Shown here: piece by piece, positions 1-64,000 of the stretch
Position numbering within the stretch: the stretch's first letter is position 1
Layout: each line of letters starts with the position of its first letter
Assembly: GCF_035594125.1 (NCBI RefSeq)
Contig: NC_087157.1
Location: 9,670,001-9,734,000, forward strand
Direction: 5' to 3'
DNA: 64,000 bases
Source of the DNA: Scylla paramamosain
Lineage: Eukaryota > Arthropoda > Malacostraca > Decapoda > Portunidae
Position numbers and translations under genes: made by a program
The notes under the pieces: generated by a model
The model's input: only the letters and a program-made list of their open reading frames with translations
Database searches by the model: none
What the model was told of the DNA's origin: nothing

Positions 1-2697
<2,697 letters not shown>

Positions 2698-2859
2698 AAG
2701 GGGATTAAGAGGAAAGCAGACGCAATGAATCCAATGATTGGCAACTCTAATTTAGATGCATTTTCACCAGGGCTAGGAGAAAAGATGGGGAAGATATCCT
2801 CTCGGAGAGAGTCAGGCAGACAAATCAAGAAGGTAAACAAGGATTTACCAGATTCTCAG
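2698..2859 (+). CDS. Single internal exon resembling a BET bromodomain protein (fs(1)h/BRD2/3/4 family), inter-bromodomain linker
   Basis: A TTTTCAG acceptor precedes 162 bases (54 codons, phase 0 at both ends), followed by a GTAAAT donor. The product starts KGIKRKADAM and ends SRRESGRQIKKVNKDLPDSQ. In BET proteins a KRKADTTTP segment followed by RRESGR, a basic stretch and KKDLPDSQ lies just before the second bromodomain, so the similarity is specific in both order and spacing. BET proteins bind acetylated histones in the nucleus. No flanking bromodomain exon was found in the window: BD1 would lie to the left of base 1, and BD2 is not visible on the plus strand. It may be a normal exon of a gene with very long introns, or an isolated relic. 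The TTTP part of the usual motif is changed, which fits a diverged copy. Confidence 0.6.
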
Positions 2860-3885
2860 GTAAATATTAGAGTGATTCTTCTGATATATATATCTGAGTC
2901 TCGGTTTTAAGCTTTGTTTGTTATTAATAGGTAGTCTGGATTCTTTTCCGTCTGTATGCCTGATGAAAATTTTTTAATGGAAATGCAGTGATTGGTCTTT
3001 TTTAAGTTGCTGCTGATAGATGGGTATAATAGTATGCCCTCATCATAAGTAATTAGCTCATTATTTTGCATAAATGCATCATGGCATATGGCAGAAAGTT
3101 TTAGAAGTAGTTACTTAATTTGATATATTTTATGTGTACTCCCTTTATTATAACACAGCACCACTAATTGAAGCTTTTATTGTTTTACCAATAATTGGAA
3201 TGATAGAAGGCCAGTATAACTTGTTTCACATAATTTGATTTATTCATATGTACATGAATTTTATTGGAAAAAAAAATTACATTTTAGAGTTTATTTTTCT
3301 GTTCTTTAAGCACATTTTTGGTGTTGTAATTAATGGTGCATCTTGTTGAATTTTTGCTGTTATGAGGTGCTATGTATTCCATTTCTCACTCCCTCATTCT
3401 TGTTTGTCCATATCACATCTGCCAGTTTATATTGTGCTTTATCTCTTCAATATATGAATGCATGCATGAATCTGTCTTCCCATTCTGATTCCCTTCTGAT
3501 TTTCCTTTCCTTTATTCATGGAAGAAGTCTTCTAATTTCTCTCAGTAACATATTTTGATAACACAAGTTATCTTTTCTGTTTTTCTCTCAAGAATAAAAC
3601 CTTGAAGCTATGGCTTTATTAAATAATTGTTCTGTTTCTTTCTGGTCTTTTTCTTTCCTAGATCTGTTCAAACTATAGTCAAACCACATTTTAGATATCT
3701 GTGCATATGCATATAGTGAATTACTTATTTAGCAAAAGTTACATTAACACTAAATTGAGGATCAAGGCTCATACATGTGTTGTCTTCTGGGCATTGTGTT
3801 GAGGATTGCAAAGTATTTACACTGCATTTTATGATTCAAATAAAGTTGTAGATGTTTCAAGGGGAAGTGATTTTATTCATTCTTA
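2860..3885. other. Non-coding stretch, probably intron
   Basis: AT-rich sequence following the donor of the BET-like exon and ending at the Harbinger element. No feature recognised. Confidence 0.5.
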
Positions 3886-3887
3886 AA

Positions 3888-3917
3888 GGCCCCTATACAC
3901 TCAATCATGATTGCACA
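3888..3917 (+). repeat. Harbinger left terminal inverted repeat
   Basis: Begins GGCCCCTATACACT and continues CAATCATGATTGCACA. It matches the reverse complement of the right end except for a two-base insertion after the first 14 bases and one mismatch. Confidence 0.85.
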
Positions 3918-4652
3918 GTCATCGAGATTGTGCAAACAGTGTTTGGGCCACACACTATGAGTAAGATTGAACAATCATTACTTACCTGTTGCAGTTTGTG
4001 GAGTGAAGATGAGTAAAGCGGCTGCAAGTATAGCCATTCTGCTGGCTTTAGACGATGAAGAAGAAAAGAAAATTGTGAAATGAAAGGTGTGGATGAAAGA
4101 GTGGCTTAAAAAAAGAAATAAATTCACACATGAAAACCTCCTACAGGAATTGCTTCTCTCTGCTCCTGCAGATTACAAAATTTTTTTACGTATGGACAGA
4201 GAATCATTTATGGATTTGCTAGAAAAGACTATGCCTCTGATACAGAAAACGGATACTAAGCTGAGAGATTCCATTTCACCCAGTGAAAGGCTTTCCAGTA
4301 CTCTACGATTCTTAGCTACTGGACAAACATTTCAGGAACTTGTGTTCGCCACTGCCATCTCTCCACAAAGTCTTGGTCGTATCGTTATGGAAACCTGTAA
4401 TGCCATCATCACTGTATTGAAGGAGCATATTAAGGTAAGGTGAATTACGTACAGTTTAAAGAAATACGATTTATTGGGTATCATAACATTGTTTTAAGAC
4501 TATTTGAGAAAAAAATGTATATATACTAACTTTGACCTGTTACGTAAGTTAATTACCTACTGTGAAAATGAACTTGATTGATTGCTTACGAAAAATAAAC
4601 AATAAGCCTACATACTTATTTCCACCACCAATGTGCCATAATGTATGTTATT

Positions 4653-6866
<2,214 letters not shown>

Positions 6867-7046
6867 GGTTAACAAGGAAAGACTGAGCTGTTGGCGCAAT
6901 CATCGCCACTGACTATAACTCATGATGGTGCAACTACTATGATTGAGCTTACAAAATCAAACCGTGTCGGAAATTCCTCAATCATCTGCGCAAACACTCA
7001 ATCACGCCCACTCACACAGGATATGCTTGCGCAATCATGAATATTG

Positions 7047-7076
7047 TACAATCATGATTGACAGTGTATAGGGGCC
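7047..7076 (-). repeat. Harbinger right terminal inverted repeat
   Basis: Ends AGTGTATAGGGGCC, the reverse complement of the left terminus, and carries the same ATCATGATTG subterminal motif. Confidence 0.85.
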
Positions 7077-7394
7077 TTATAATTGTCCACTTCGACAATT
7101 ATATTAAATAGGTAGTATACAAGGATACTTGCTGATGACATCACTTAGCCTAGACAGTTCTTTTAGCCTTTACTCTTGACATCTAAATGAATCATCTAGC
7201 TTTGTATTTCATAAACTGATATGTCCTAGCTTTCATCTCCACTAAACACTCCACTAAACATTTTAAATTAAATTCTTAATAAAAAAAAAAAATGCATGAT
7301 TTTGGTAGGGTCATAGGTGGTGCAGCAACTTTTGTGTTTGCAATATGTGAAAATGCAGTGGAGATAGATGTGTTTTTAGGCATGATCCTCCCTC

Positions 7395-9516
<2,122 letters not shown>

Positions 9517-9726
9517 CAGTACTCGAAGGGAGGCTCTAAGTAAAATTTGTAGTAATATGTTATTTGTATTATATATAATTAAGTATAACCTTACAGTAAA
9601 GAATGACATCACTGTCAGTTCAAAAGAAAATAACCTCGGATGCAGGAGAGGTGGTGGACATGGGCAGGAATGGAACTGCTGTTCTTTTTACTATGTATGA
9701 TCATGTGTGTACAGTGTATGTGTGTG

Positions 9727-9728
<2 letters not shown>

Positions 9729-9803
<75 letters not shown>
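9729..9803. repeat. (GA)n microsatellite
   Basis: About 75 bases of pure GA. Confidence 0.97.
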
Positions 9804-9804
<1 letters not shown>

Positions 9805-9825
9805 CGGGGGGACACTGGGGGAGTT

Positions 9826-9975
9826 AGCTTTAAAGTAAATATTTTCCTTGAAATTTTTGGGTAGTCTTGTATAACCAGTAGTCTTGTTACCCAACATACC
9901 ACAGCTTTAAAGTAAATATTTTCCTTGAAATTTTTGGGTAGTCTTGTATAACCAGTAGTCTTGTTACCCAACATA
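9826..9975. repeat. Recent tandem duplication, 73-bp unit at 77-bp period
   Basis: The segment starting AGCTTTAAAGTAAATATTTT at 9826 is repeated without visible change from 9903, with four bases between the copies. Confidence 0.95.
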
Positions 9976-10426
9976 TGTGGTATGTTATAATGCATGAGAA
10001 TATTCTACTACTTAGGGTACTTAATTTTAGACAAACTATACCAACAAATAGAATACTTAATTCACACATATTTAAAATATGAACTGTAACTAGAAATAAG
10101 TTTTCTTCCATGCCAGCCTGTAACCAAAATTCATGTCTGCATGACCCATGCAAACACTGAAAAGGCTAGTATAATTGCATTGCCTTTTGAAAAATTTTAA
10201 AAGGATGCATTTACAGCATACAATAATTTTAAAGGTATAATTTCCTATTTATGAAATAGAAATATGAATTTGTTAAGTACCAGAATTGGGTAGTCATCTG
10301 AATTTGATAGTTGCTTTGGTGTGACATTTCTCAGCTTCCAACTAATGCTTCCATATTTCTTTGCATTTTCATAGGAAAAAAATATCAACAAATAGTATTT
10401 TATCTTTTTGACATATGAGATTATTA

Positions 10427-10871
<445 letters not shown>

Positions 10872-11148
10872 GAATAGCAATGAGAGTCAGTGGGATATGA
10901 TCCTGTAACAATGTTGAGACATTCAACCCAATGAAATGTTTTTTTTATGGCCCAACCTCCTTTAACCCCTAAAGGACCAGCAGTGGTGGTGATTTTTGTC
11001 TGCTAAGACCAGCCCTCCAGCGCTAATTATCAAAAGTAGCTGGTATTCACACATACCTTAAACTTGACCTCTAACAAAAGAGCAAATGACTTTGTACTCA
11101 TTGTCAAGTCTTCCTCTTTCTAATGATGCTGTCCAGATGTCTCTACAT

Positions 11149-11168
11149 CAGTGGTTCCCAAACTACTT
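11149..11168 (+). repeat. Possible isolated hAT-type terminus
   Basis: CAGTGGTTCCCAAACTACTT resembles the CAGTGGTTC-AAC terminal repeats of hAT elements and their non-autonomous derivatives. I could not find a matching opposite end, so this may be a fragment or chance. Confidence 0.3.
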
Positions 11169-11348
11169 CTGTCTTTTCTCCCTTCAACTAGTTCACATGT
11201 TCAGATTTCCCCCTTCATAAGAGTGACCACAAAATTATGGAATTTCAACCAAAATTATAGTACATAGTCAATACTAAAGGTAATGGTAGCATAAATTTTT
11301 ATTTGTATTTATATATAATACTTTAAGACAAGTCAACTGCCACATAAT

Positions 11349-11352
<4 letters not shown>

Positions 11353-11433
<81 letters not shown>
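11353..11433. repeat. (CT)n microsatellite
   Basis: About 80 bases of pure CT. Confidence 0.97.
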
Positions 11434-11436
<3 letters not shown>

Positions 11437-11658
11437 ATTTTCATATCAACAGTCTTGTAATTTCTATCCCCATCTTGCAGAGGAAAGCCTTACAAGTCTT
11501 ATGACATACATTACTCTAATAAAAGTAATTCTAGCAAGGAAGGTTACTCAGAGTATGGCAATGGTTTGTTCTTGAGATACAAGTGCTAAAACACCTGTTT
11601 TTGGCACAGAGATGTGTAATATAACATGCATATCCTCTGCACAGTTCTGTGTGGAATT

Positions 11659-11805
11659 GAAAAATGTTCTGATGTTATTTGACATGTAAGGCTTGGTTAT
11701 TAGAGTATATCATATTTGGTGCAGATACTTCGAAAAATGTTCTGATGTTATTTGACATGTAAGGCTTGGTTATTAGAGTATATCATATTTGGTGCAGATA
11801 CTTCG
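11659..11805. repeat. Recent tandem duplication, 73-bp unit
   Basis: The unit beginning GAAAAATGTTCTGATG at 11659 and ending GATACTTC is repeated head to tail from 11732 without visible change. Confidence 0.95.
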
Positions 11806-11958
11806 AGAATTCACATTTCTTTCTTTAAACATTACCTTTTACTCTGTTCTGAAAGTGCTGATATTTGTGTGTGTGTAAGAGAGAGTGAAGGAGCAGCATG
11901 GATGCACACAAGTATAATGGGTATGTACATGTGTATTTGTTTACACAATTGCATGTAC

Positions 11959-11985
11959 ACACACACACACACACACACACACACT
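11959..11985. repeat. (CA)n microsatellite at the broken 3' end of LINE-A copy 1
   Basis: About 27 bases of pure CA, then 17 bases, then the LINE sequence. Confidence 0.95.
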
Positions 11986-12002
11986 TAATGTATGTGTTTA
12001 CA

Positions 12003-14690
12003 TAACTTTATAGAAGCTGTTTTAGCTAGAAATGAGATGTGAAGTTTCCAGTTCAGATTATAAGTAAAGGACAGACCGAGGATGTTCAGTGTAGAAGAGG
12101 GGGACAGTTGAGTGTCATTGAAGAAGAGAAGATAGTTGTCTGGAAGGTTGTGCCGAGTTGATAGATGGAGATACTGAGTTTTTGAGGCATTGAACAATAC
12201 CAAGTTTGCTCTGCCCCAATCAGAAATTTTAGAAAGATCAGAAGTCAGGCGTTCTGTGGCTTCCCTGCGTGAAATGTTTACTTCCTGAAGGGTTGGACAT
12301 CTATAAAAAGATGGAAAAGTGCAGGGTGGTATCATCAGCATAGGAGTGGATAGGACAAGAAGTTTGGTTTAGAAGATCATTAGTGAATAATAAGAAGAGA
12401 GTGGGTGACAGGACAGAACCCTGAGGAACACCACTGTTAATAGATTTAGGAGAACAGTGACCGTCTACCACAGCAGCAATAGAACGGTCAGAAAGAAAAC
12501 TTGAGATGAAGTTACAGAGAGAAGGATAGAAGCCATAGGAGGATAGTTTGGAAATCAAAGCTTTGTGTCAGACTCTATCAAAAGCTTTTGATATGTCCAA
12601 GGCAACAGCAAAAGTTTCACCAAAATCTCTAAAAGAGGATGACCAAGATTCAGTAAGGAAAGCCAGATCACCAGTAGAGCAGCCTTGATGGAACCCATAC
12701 TGGCAATCAGATAGAAGGTTGTGAAGTGATAGATGTTTAAGAATCTTTCTGTTGAGGATAGATTAAAAAACTTTAGATGGGCAGGAAATTAAAGCAATAT
12801 GACGGTAGTTTGAGGGATTAGAACGGTCACCCTTTTTAGGAACAGGCAGAATGTAGGCAAACTTCCAGCAAGAAGGAAAGGTAGATGTTGACAGACAAAG
12901 CTGAAAGAGTTTGACTAGGCAAGGTGCAAGCACAGAGGCACAGTTTCAGAGAACAATAGGAGGAACCCCATCAGGTCCATAAGCCTTCTGAGGGTTTAGG
13001 CCAGCGAGGGCATGGAAAACATCATTGCGAAGAATTTTAATAGGTAGCATGAAGTAGTCAGGGGGTGGAGGAGAGGGAGGAACAAGCCCAGAATCGTCCA
13101 AGGATGAGTTTTTAGCAAAGGTTTGAGCAGAGTTCAGCTTTAGAAATAGATGTGATAGCAGTGGTGCCATCTGGTTGAAATAAAGGAGGGAAAGAAGAAG
13201 AAGCAAAGTTATTGGAGATATTTTTTGGCTAGATGCCAGAAGTCATGAGGAGAGTTAGATCTTGAAAGGTTTTGACACTTTCTGTTAATGAAGGAGTTTT
13301 TGGCTAGCTGGAGAACAGACTTGGCATGGTTCCGGGCAGAAATACAAAGTGCATGAGATTCTGGTGATGTAAGGCTTAAGTACCTTTTGTGAGCCACCTC
13401 TCTATCATGTATAGCACAAGAATGAGCTGTGTTAAATCAAGGTTTGGAAGGTTTAGATCGAGAAAAAGAGTGAGGAATGTACGCCTCCATGCTAGCCACT
13501 ATCACCTCTGTTATGTGCTCAGCACACAATGACGGCTCTCTGACATGGAAGCAGTAGTCATTCCAAGGAAAATCAGCAAAATACTTCCTCAGGTCCCCCC
13601 AACTAGAAGAGGCAAAACGCCAGAGGCACCTTCGCTTATGGGGATCCTGAGCGATAGGACAAGATACAGATATGAGATTGTGATCGGAGGAGCCCAACGG
13701 AGAAGAAAGGGTGACAGCATAAGCAGATGGATTAGAGGTCAGGAAAACGTCAATGTTCAGGAAAATGTTGGGCGTATCTCCAAGGCGGTCAGGAATATGA
13801 GTAGGGTGTTGCACCAATTGCTCTAGGTCATGGAGGATAACAAAGTTGAAGGCTAGTTCACCAGGATAGTCAGTGAAGGGAGAGGAAAGCCAAAGCTAGT
13901 GGTGAACATTGAAGTCTCCAAGAATGGAGATTTCTGCAAAAGGGAAGAGGGTCAGAATGTGCTCCACTTTTGGAAGTTAAGTAGTCAAAGAATTTCTTAT
14001 AGTCAGAGAAGTTAGGTGAGAGGTATACAGCACAGATAAATTTAGTTTGAGAGTGACTCTGTAGTCATAGCCAGATGGTGGAAAACTCGGAAGAATCAAG
14101 AGCATGGGCACGAGAGCAGGTTAAGTCATTGCGCACATAAACACAACATCCCGCTTTGGATCGAAAATGAGGATAGAGAAAGTAGGAGGGAACAGAAAAG
14201 GGGCTACTGTCAGTTTCAGTGAGGAAAAGAAGATGAGGTTTAGAAGAGGAGAGGTGGTGTTCTACAGATTGAAAATTAGATCTTAGACTGCGAATGTTGC
14301 AGAAGTTAATGATGAAAAAGTTGAGGGGGGGTGTCAAGACATTTAGGGTCGTTGACAGAAAGGCAATCCGACCGGGGGACATTTATGGTCCCCTCCCCAG
14401 ATGGGGACTCCAAGGCTGGTGTAGGAGTCGCCATAATAATTTTGAAATTTTTGAGTGAAGGGTGTGTGTGTTATTAGGTGCTTGTAGTTTTGTTTGGAGG
14501 AAGAGAGTTGTCTTTAGAGGGCAGACTGTGACTGTTCCCTTGTGTTGTGCGACACAAAGGGAAACATTCAGTGAGGTCACTGCTGGGTTTAATGATAAGT
14601 TCACAGCACCCCCTGAACAATGCTTTAGACTTCACTGGGAGCAATTATTGTTCTGGCAGGTGTCTACTGCCTCCTCCTGGAGGAGGCAGT
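12003..14690 (-). mobile_element. Decayed jockey-like LINE (family LINE-A, copy 1), 3' end missing
   Basis: Read on the minus strand, this copy follows the same protein as the open copy at 27434-30393: endonuclease start INFCNIRSLRSNF near 14310, SSDHN near 13690, the [10 protein letters not shown] and PVPKKGD region near 12850-13000, and [11 protein letters not shown] near 12330. Many frameshifts and stops break it. It extends about 300 bases further 5' than the open copy, ending near a GGAGGAGGCAGTAGTAG junction with a (TA)n(GA)n tract. Its 3' part, the last 160 or so codons and the tail, is missing, and the sequence joins a (CA)n tract at 11959-11985 instead. Insertion by target-primed reverse transcription usually loses the 5' end, so the 3' loss suggests a later deletion. 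Confidence 0.9.
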
Positions 14691-14695
14691 AGTAG

Positions 14696-14696
<1 letters not shown>

Positions 14697-14753
<57 letters not shown>

Positions 14754-14851
14754 CAAAGTTCCTTCTGTCAACTCACTATCAGTATCTCTAAAACACCTTT
14801 GAACCAATAGTTCACACACATGAGCGTACGTACACACACACACACACACAG
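14697..14851. repeat. (TA)n(GA)n compound microsatellite and short (CA)n
   Basis: TA at 14697-14720 runs directly into GA at 14721-14751. A short CA tract lies at 14832-14851. Confidence 0.95.
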
Positions 14852-15897
14852 CCTTCACCTACCAAGCCAGAGCTTGCATCACATTTTTTTTTTTTACCGA
14901 TAACAAGCAGTTATACTCTCTATCCCTGAGAAAGAGGAGGGTTTGTTGTGATAGGTCTTAGTTTTAGCCATAGATCAGGTTATCAAGAACTCTAAGCTCT
15001 CTCCCTGATCATAGAGTTGATGGTTAAAGACTCCTACTTAAGACCTTGTTGAATTGCACACACTTCAAGTTGCTAACCATGGGATGGGAACAATAATGAA
15101 GAAATAAGTAAAAAGGAGAGAAAGGTGAGAGATGATGATGAAAACAGGAACTGGGAGGGATTGTGGAGAATAAGCTTTGGGGATATCAGTAAAAATCTAG
15201 ACTTTAAACTGGCATGCAGATACATATAAAGAAGATTTAAATGAAATGAGATTCCTGTCATGAAAATTCCATCAAAAGTTTATTTCAGGACAAGTGTAAG
15301 ATTTTAAGGCACTGATAGACAGCTCTTTCTGGCTTACTTCCTGTGTCCCCAATTTACCACAATGCATCAGGTCTGAGTGACTATTGCTGATGATTTTATC
15401 CTGTACAAGTCGCAACTAAAAAGATGTCCAGGTAAGATTTGGTTACATTGTTACAGACCATATTCTTATCAAAGAGACCAGCATTACTTTGAAGTTGGAT
15501 ATATTCAGTTTTGACATATAGATATGAGTCAGACATTGTAATGGACATGTTAATTACATGGAAGATTGTTCTAACTGCACACATCAAGAATAGGAACATC
15601 TTGGGTTCAACTCAGAACAAATGTACAAGACTAGAGTCATGCTCAACTTTTTTTAAGGGTGGTGTCTTTGGCATGTCCAGTCAGAATGTGTTTTTAAAAC
15701 ACCATCAGTAGGTGCAATTCACTTTGATGCAGATCATCTCCTCACCAGCAAAGTATCACAGAAAATATGGGAACCTAAACTCTGTTGGTGATATCTTTTT
15801 ACCCTTGAATAACTTAATAAAAACCTACCTAACAGGGAAATGGAATTCTTGATCTCTCATTATTTTATGCTAAGAACACTAATCATTACAACATCAG
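14852..15897. other. Intergenic stretch downstream of MDN1
   Basis: No exon, repeat or transposon recognised between the LINE relic and the MDN1 poly(A) signal. Any remaining exons of a plus-strand gene upstream are not visible here. Confidence 0.5.
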
Positions 15898-15903
15898 TTT
15901 ATT
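15898..15903 (-). terminator. MDN1 polyadenylation signal AATAAA
   Basis: The minus strand reads AATAAA 135 bases after the MDN1 stop codon, followed by a GT/T-rich stretch. It is the first canonical hexamer in the 3' UTR. Confidence 0.75.
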
Positions 15904-16037
15904 AAAAACATATACTGCATACAAACTTGCTTTATATGAACTGTTTTTACAATACAAATCAAAATTGGTCATAAATAATTACTCTAATACAATAATGTAC
16001 AAATGTGCAAATAACATTAATCATAAATGGAATTTCA

Positions 16038-63626
<47,589 letters not shown>

Positions 63627-64000
63627 CTGTTGACAGTTCATAATTAACACTTATGAAAAGACATGTTAAATGGGCAGTATTATGTGTGATGTGTGAAAGG
63701 AACTTCAATACTACTGCTCTTTGTGAAACTAAATCAAAATTGAAGAGAGAAAGACTGGTTGATTCAAAGATTTGAACAAGGAATGACACCCACAACAAAG
63801 TGCTTGTTACTATTCTCTTGAAATACAAGATGTGGAGATGAGTTAAAAGATTAGAACAGGGATGTTTTCAAGGACAAATGGGGATGAAAAGTGAATCAGG
63901 TCAAAAGAATTTATTAATGATAATATGGCTGAAAAAGAAAAGTGATGAGAAAAAGTTCTGTGGAACTGCTTGGGGAAAATTTTGGCAGCTAAAGGGAGGA
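63627..64000. other. MDN1 intron continuing beyond the right edge
   Basis: No exon recognised. The N-terminal exons of MDN1 must lie further right. Confidence 0.6.

Noticed and set aside
3343..3558. 71-codon open frame after the BET-like exon
   Set aside because: Hydrophobic, no family resemblance, no splice context that continues the BET linker.
10960..11110. Possible exon or short interspersed element near an AACCCCTAAAGG motif
   Set aside because: No open frame with splice sites, no A/B box promoter and no repeat partner that I can confirm.

Overview
The window looks like nuclear DNA of an arthropod, most likely a decapod crustacean (crab or shrimp). The grounds are long GT-AG introns, very many long (CT)n, (GA)n, (TA)n and (GT)n microsatellites, and jockey-like LINE, Ty3/gypsy, Tc1 and PIF/Harbinger families of the kind common in crab and shrimp genomes. 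Species assignment is inference. No RNA genes, CRISPR arrays or bacterial features were seen.

The dominant gene is MDN1 (midasin/Rea1), the giant dynein-related AAA+ ATPase that removes assembly factors from pre-60S ribosomes. It lies on the minus strand from 63626 down to the stop at 16038, with a poly(A) signal at 15898-15903. I trace 19 exons joined by phase-consistent GT-AG splice sites, about 15.0 kb of coding sequence. They cover AAA1 to AAA6, the long linker, the Asp/Glu-rich tail and the C-terminal MIDAS domain. The first exon or exons (N-terminal domain before AAA1) lie beyond the right edge. Two exons are exceptionally large, 3.25 kb (AAA4-6) and 7.04 kb (linker plus acidic tail). 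The reading frame as given is broken at four places: an in-frame TGA at 56774-56776, a frameshift near 38580-38592, an in-frame TAG at 35995-35997, and a frameshift near 35014-35075. A Walker A Gly is also replaced by Arg in AAA2. Sequence error, tiny unspliced introns, recoding, or a decaying duplicate are all possible.

From 1 to 15.9 kb the sequence is intergenic or intronic. It holds a LINE fragment that runs into a 1-kb TC-rich satellite, one plus-strand exon resembling the linker between the bromodomains of a BET protein (fs(1)h/BRD2-4), a complete but mutated PIF/Harbinger element (3888-7076) whose two antisense genes have interdigitated exons, several microsatellites and short tandem duplications, and a decayed LINE (12003-14690).

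The MDN1 introns are packed with mobile elements. A Ty3/gypsy relic (18083-22745) is split by an apparently intact Tc1 element (20608-22085). A jockey-like LINE with an open 991-codon frame lies antisense in one intron (27434-30530). Decayed LINE copies lie at 42062-44690 (itself split by a pogo-like non-autonomous element, 42805-43576) and 57017-58935. A second LINE family with fragments in abnormal order lies at 50505-53110, and a long inverted repeat built around a LINE 3' end lies at about 54432-55058.
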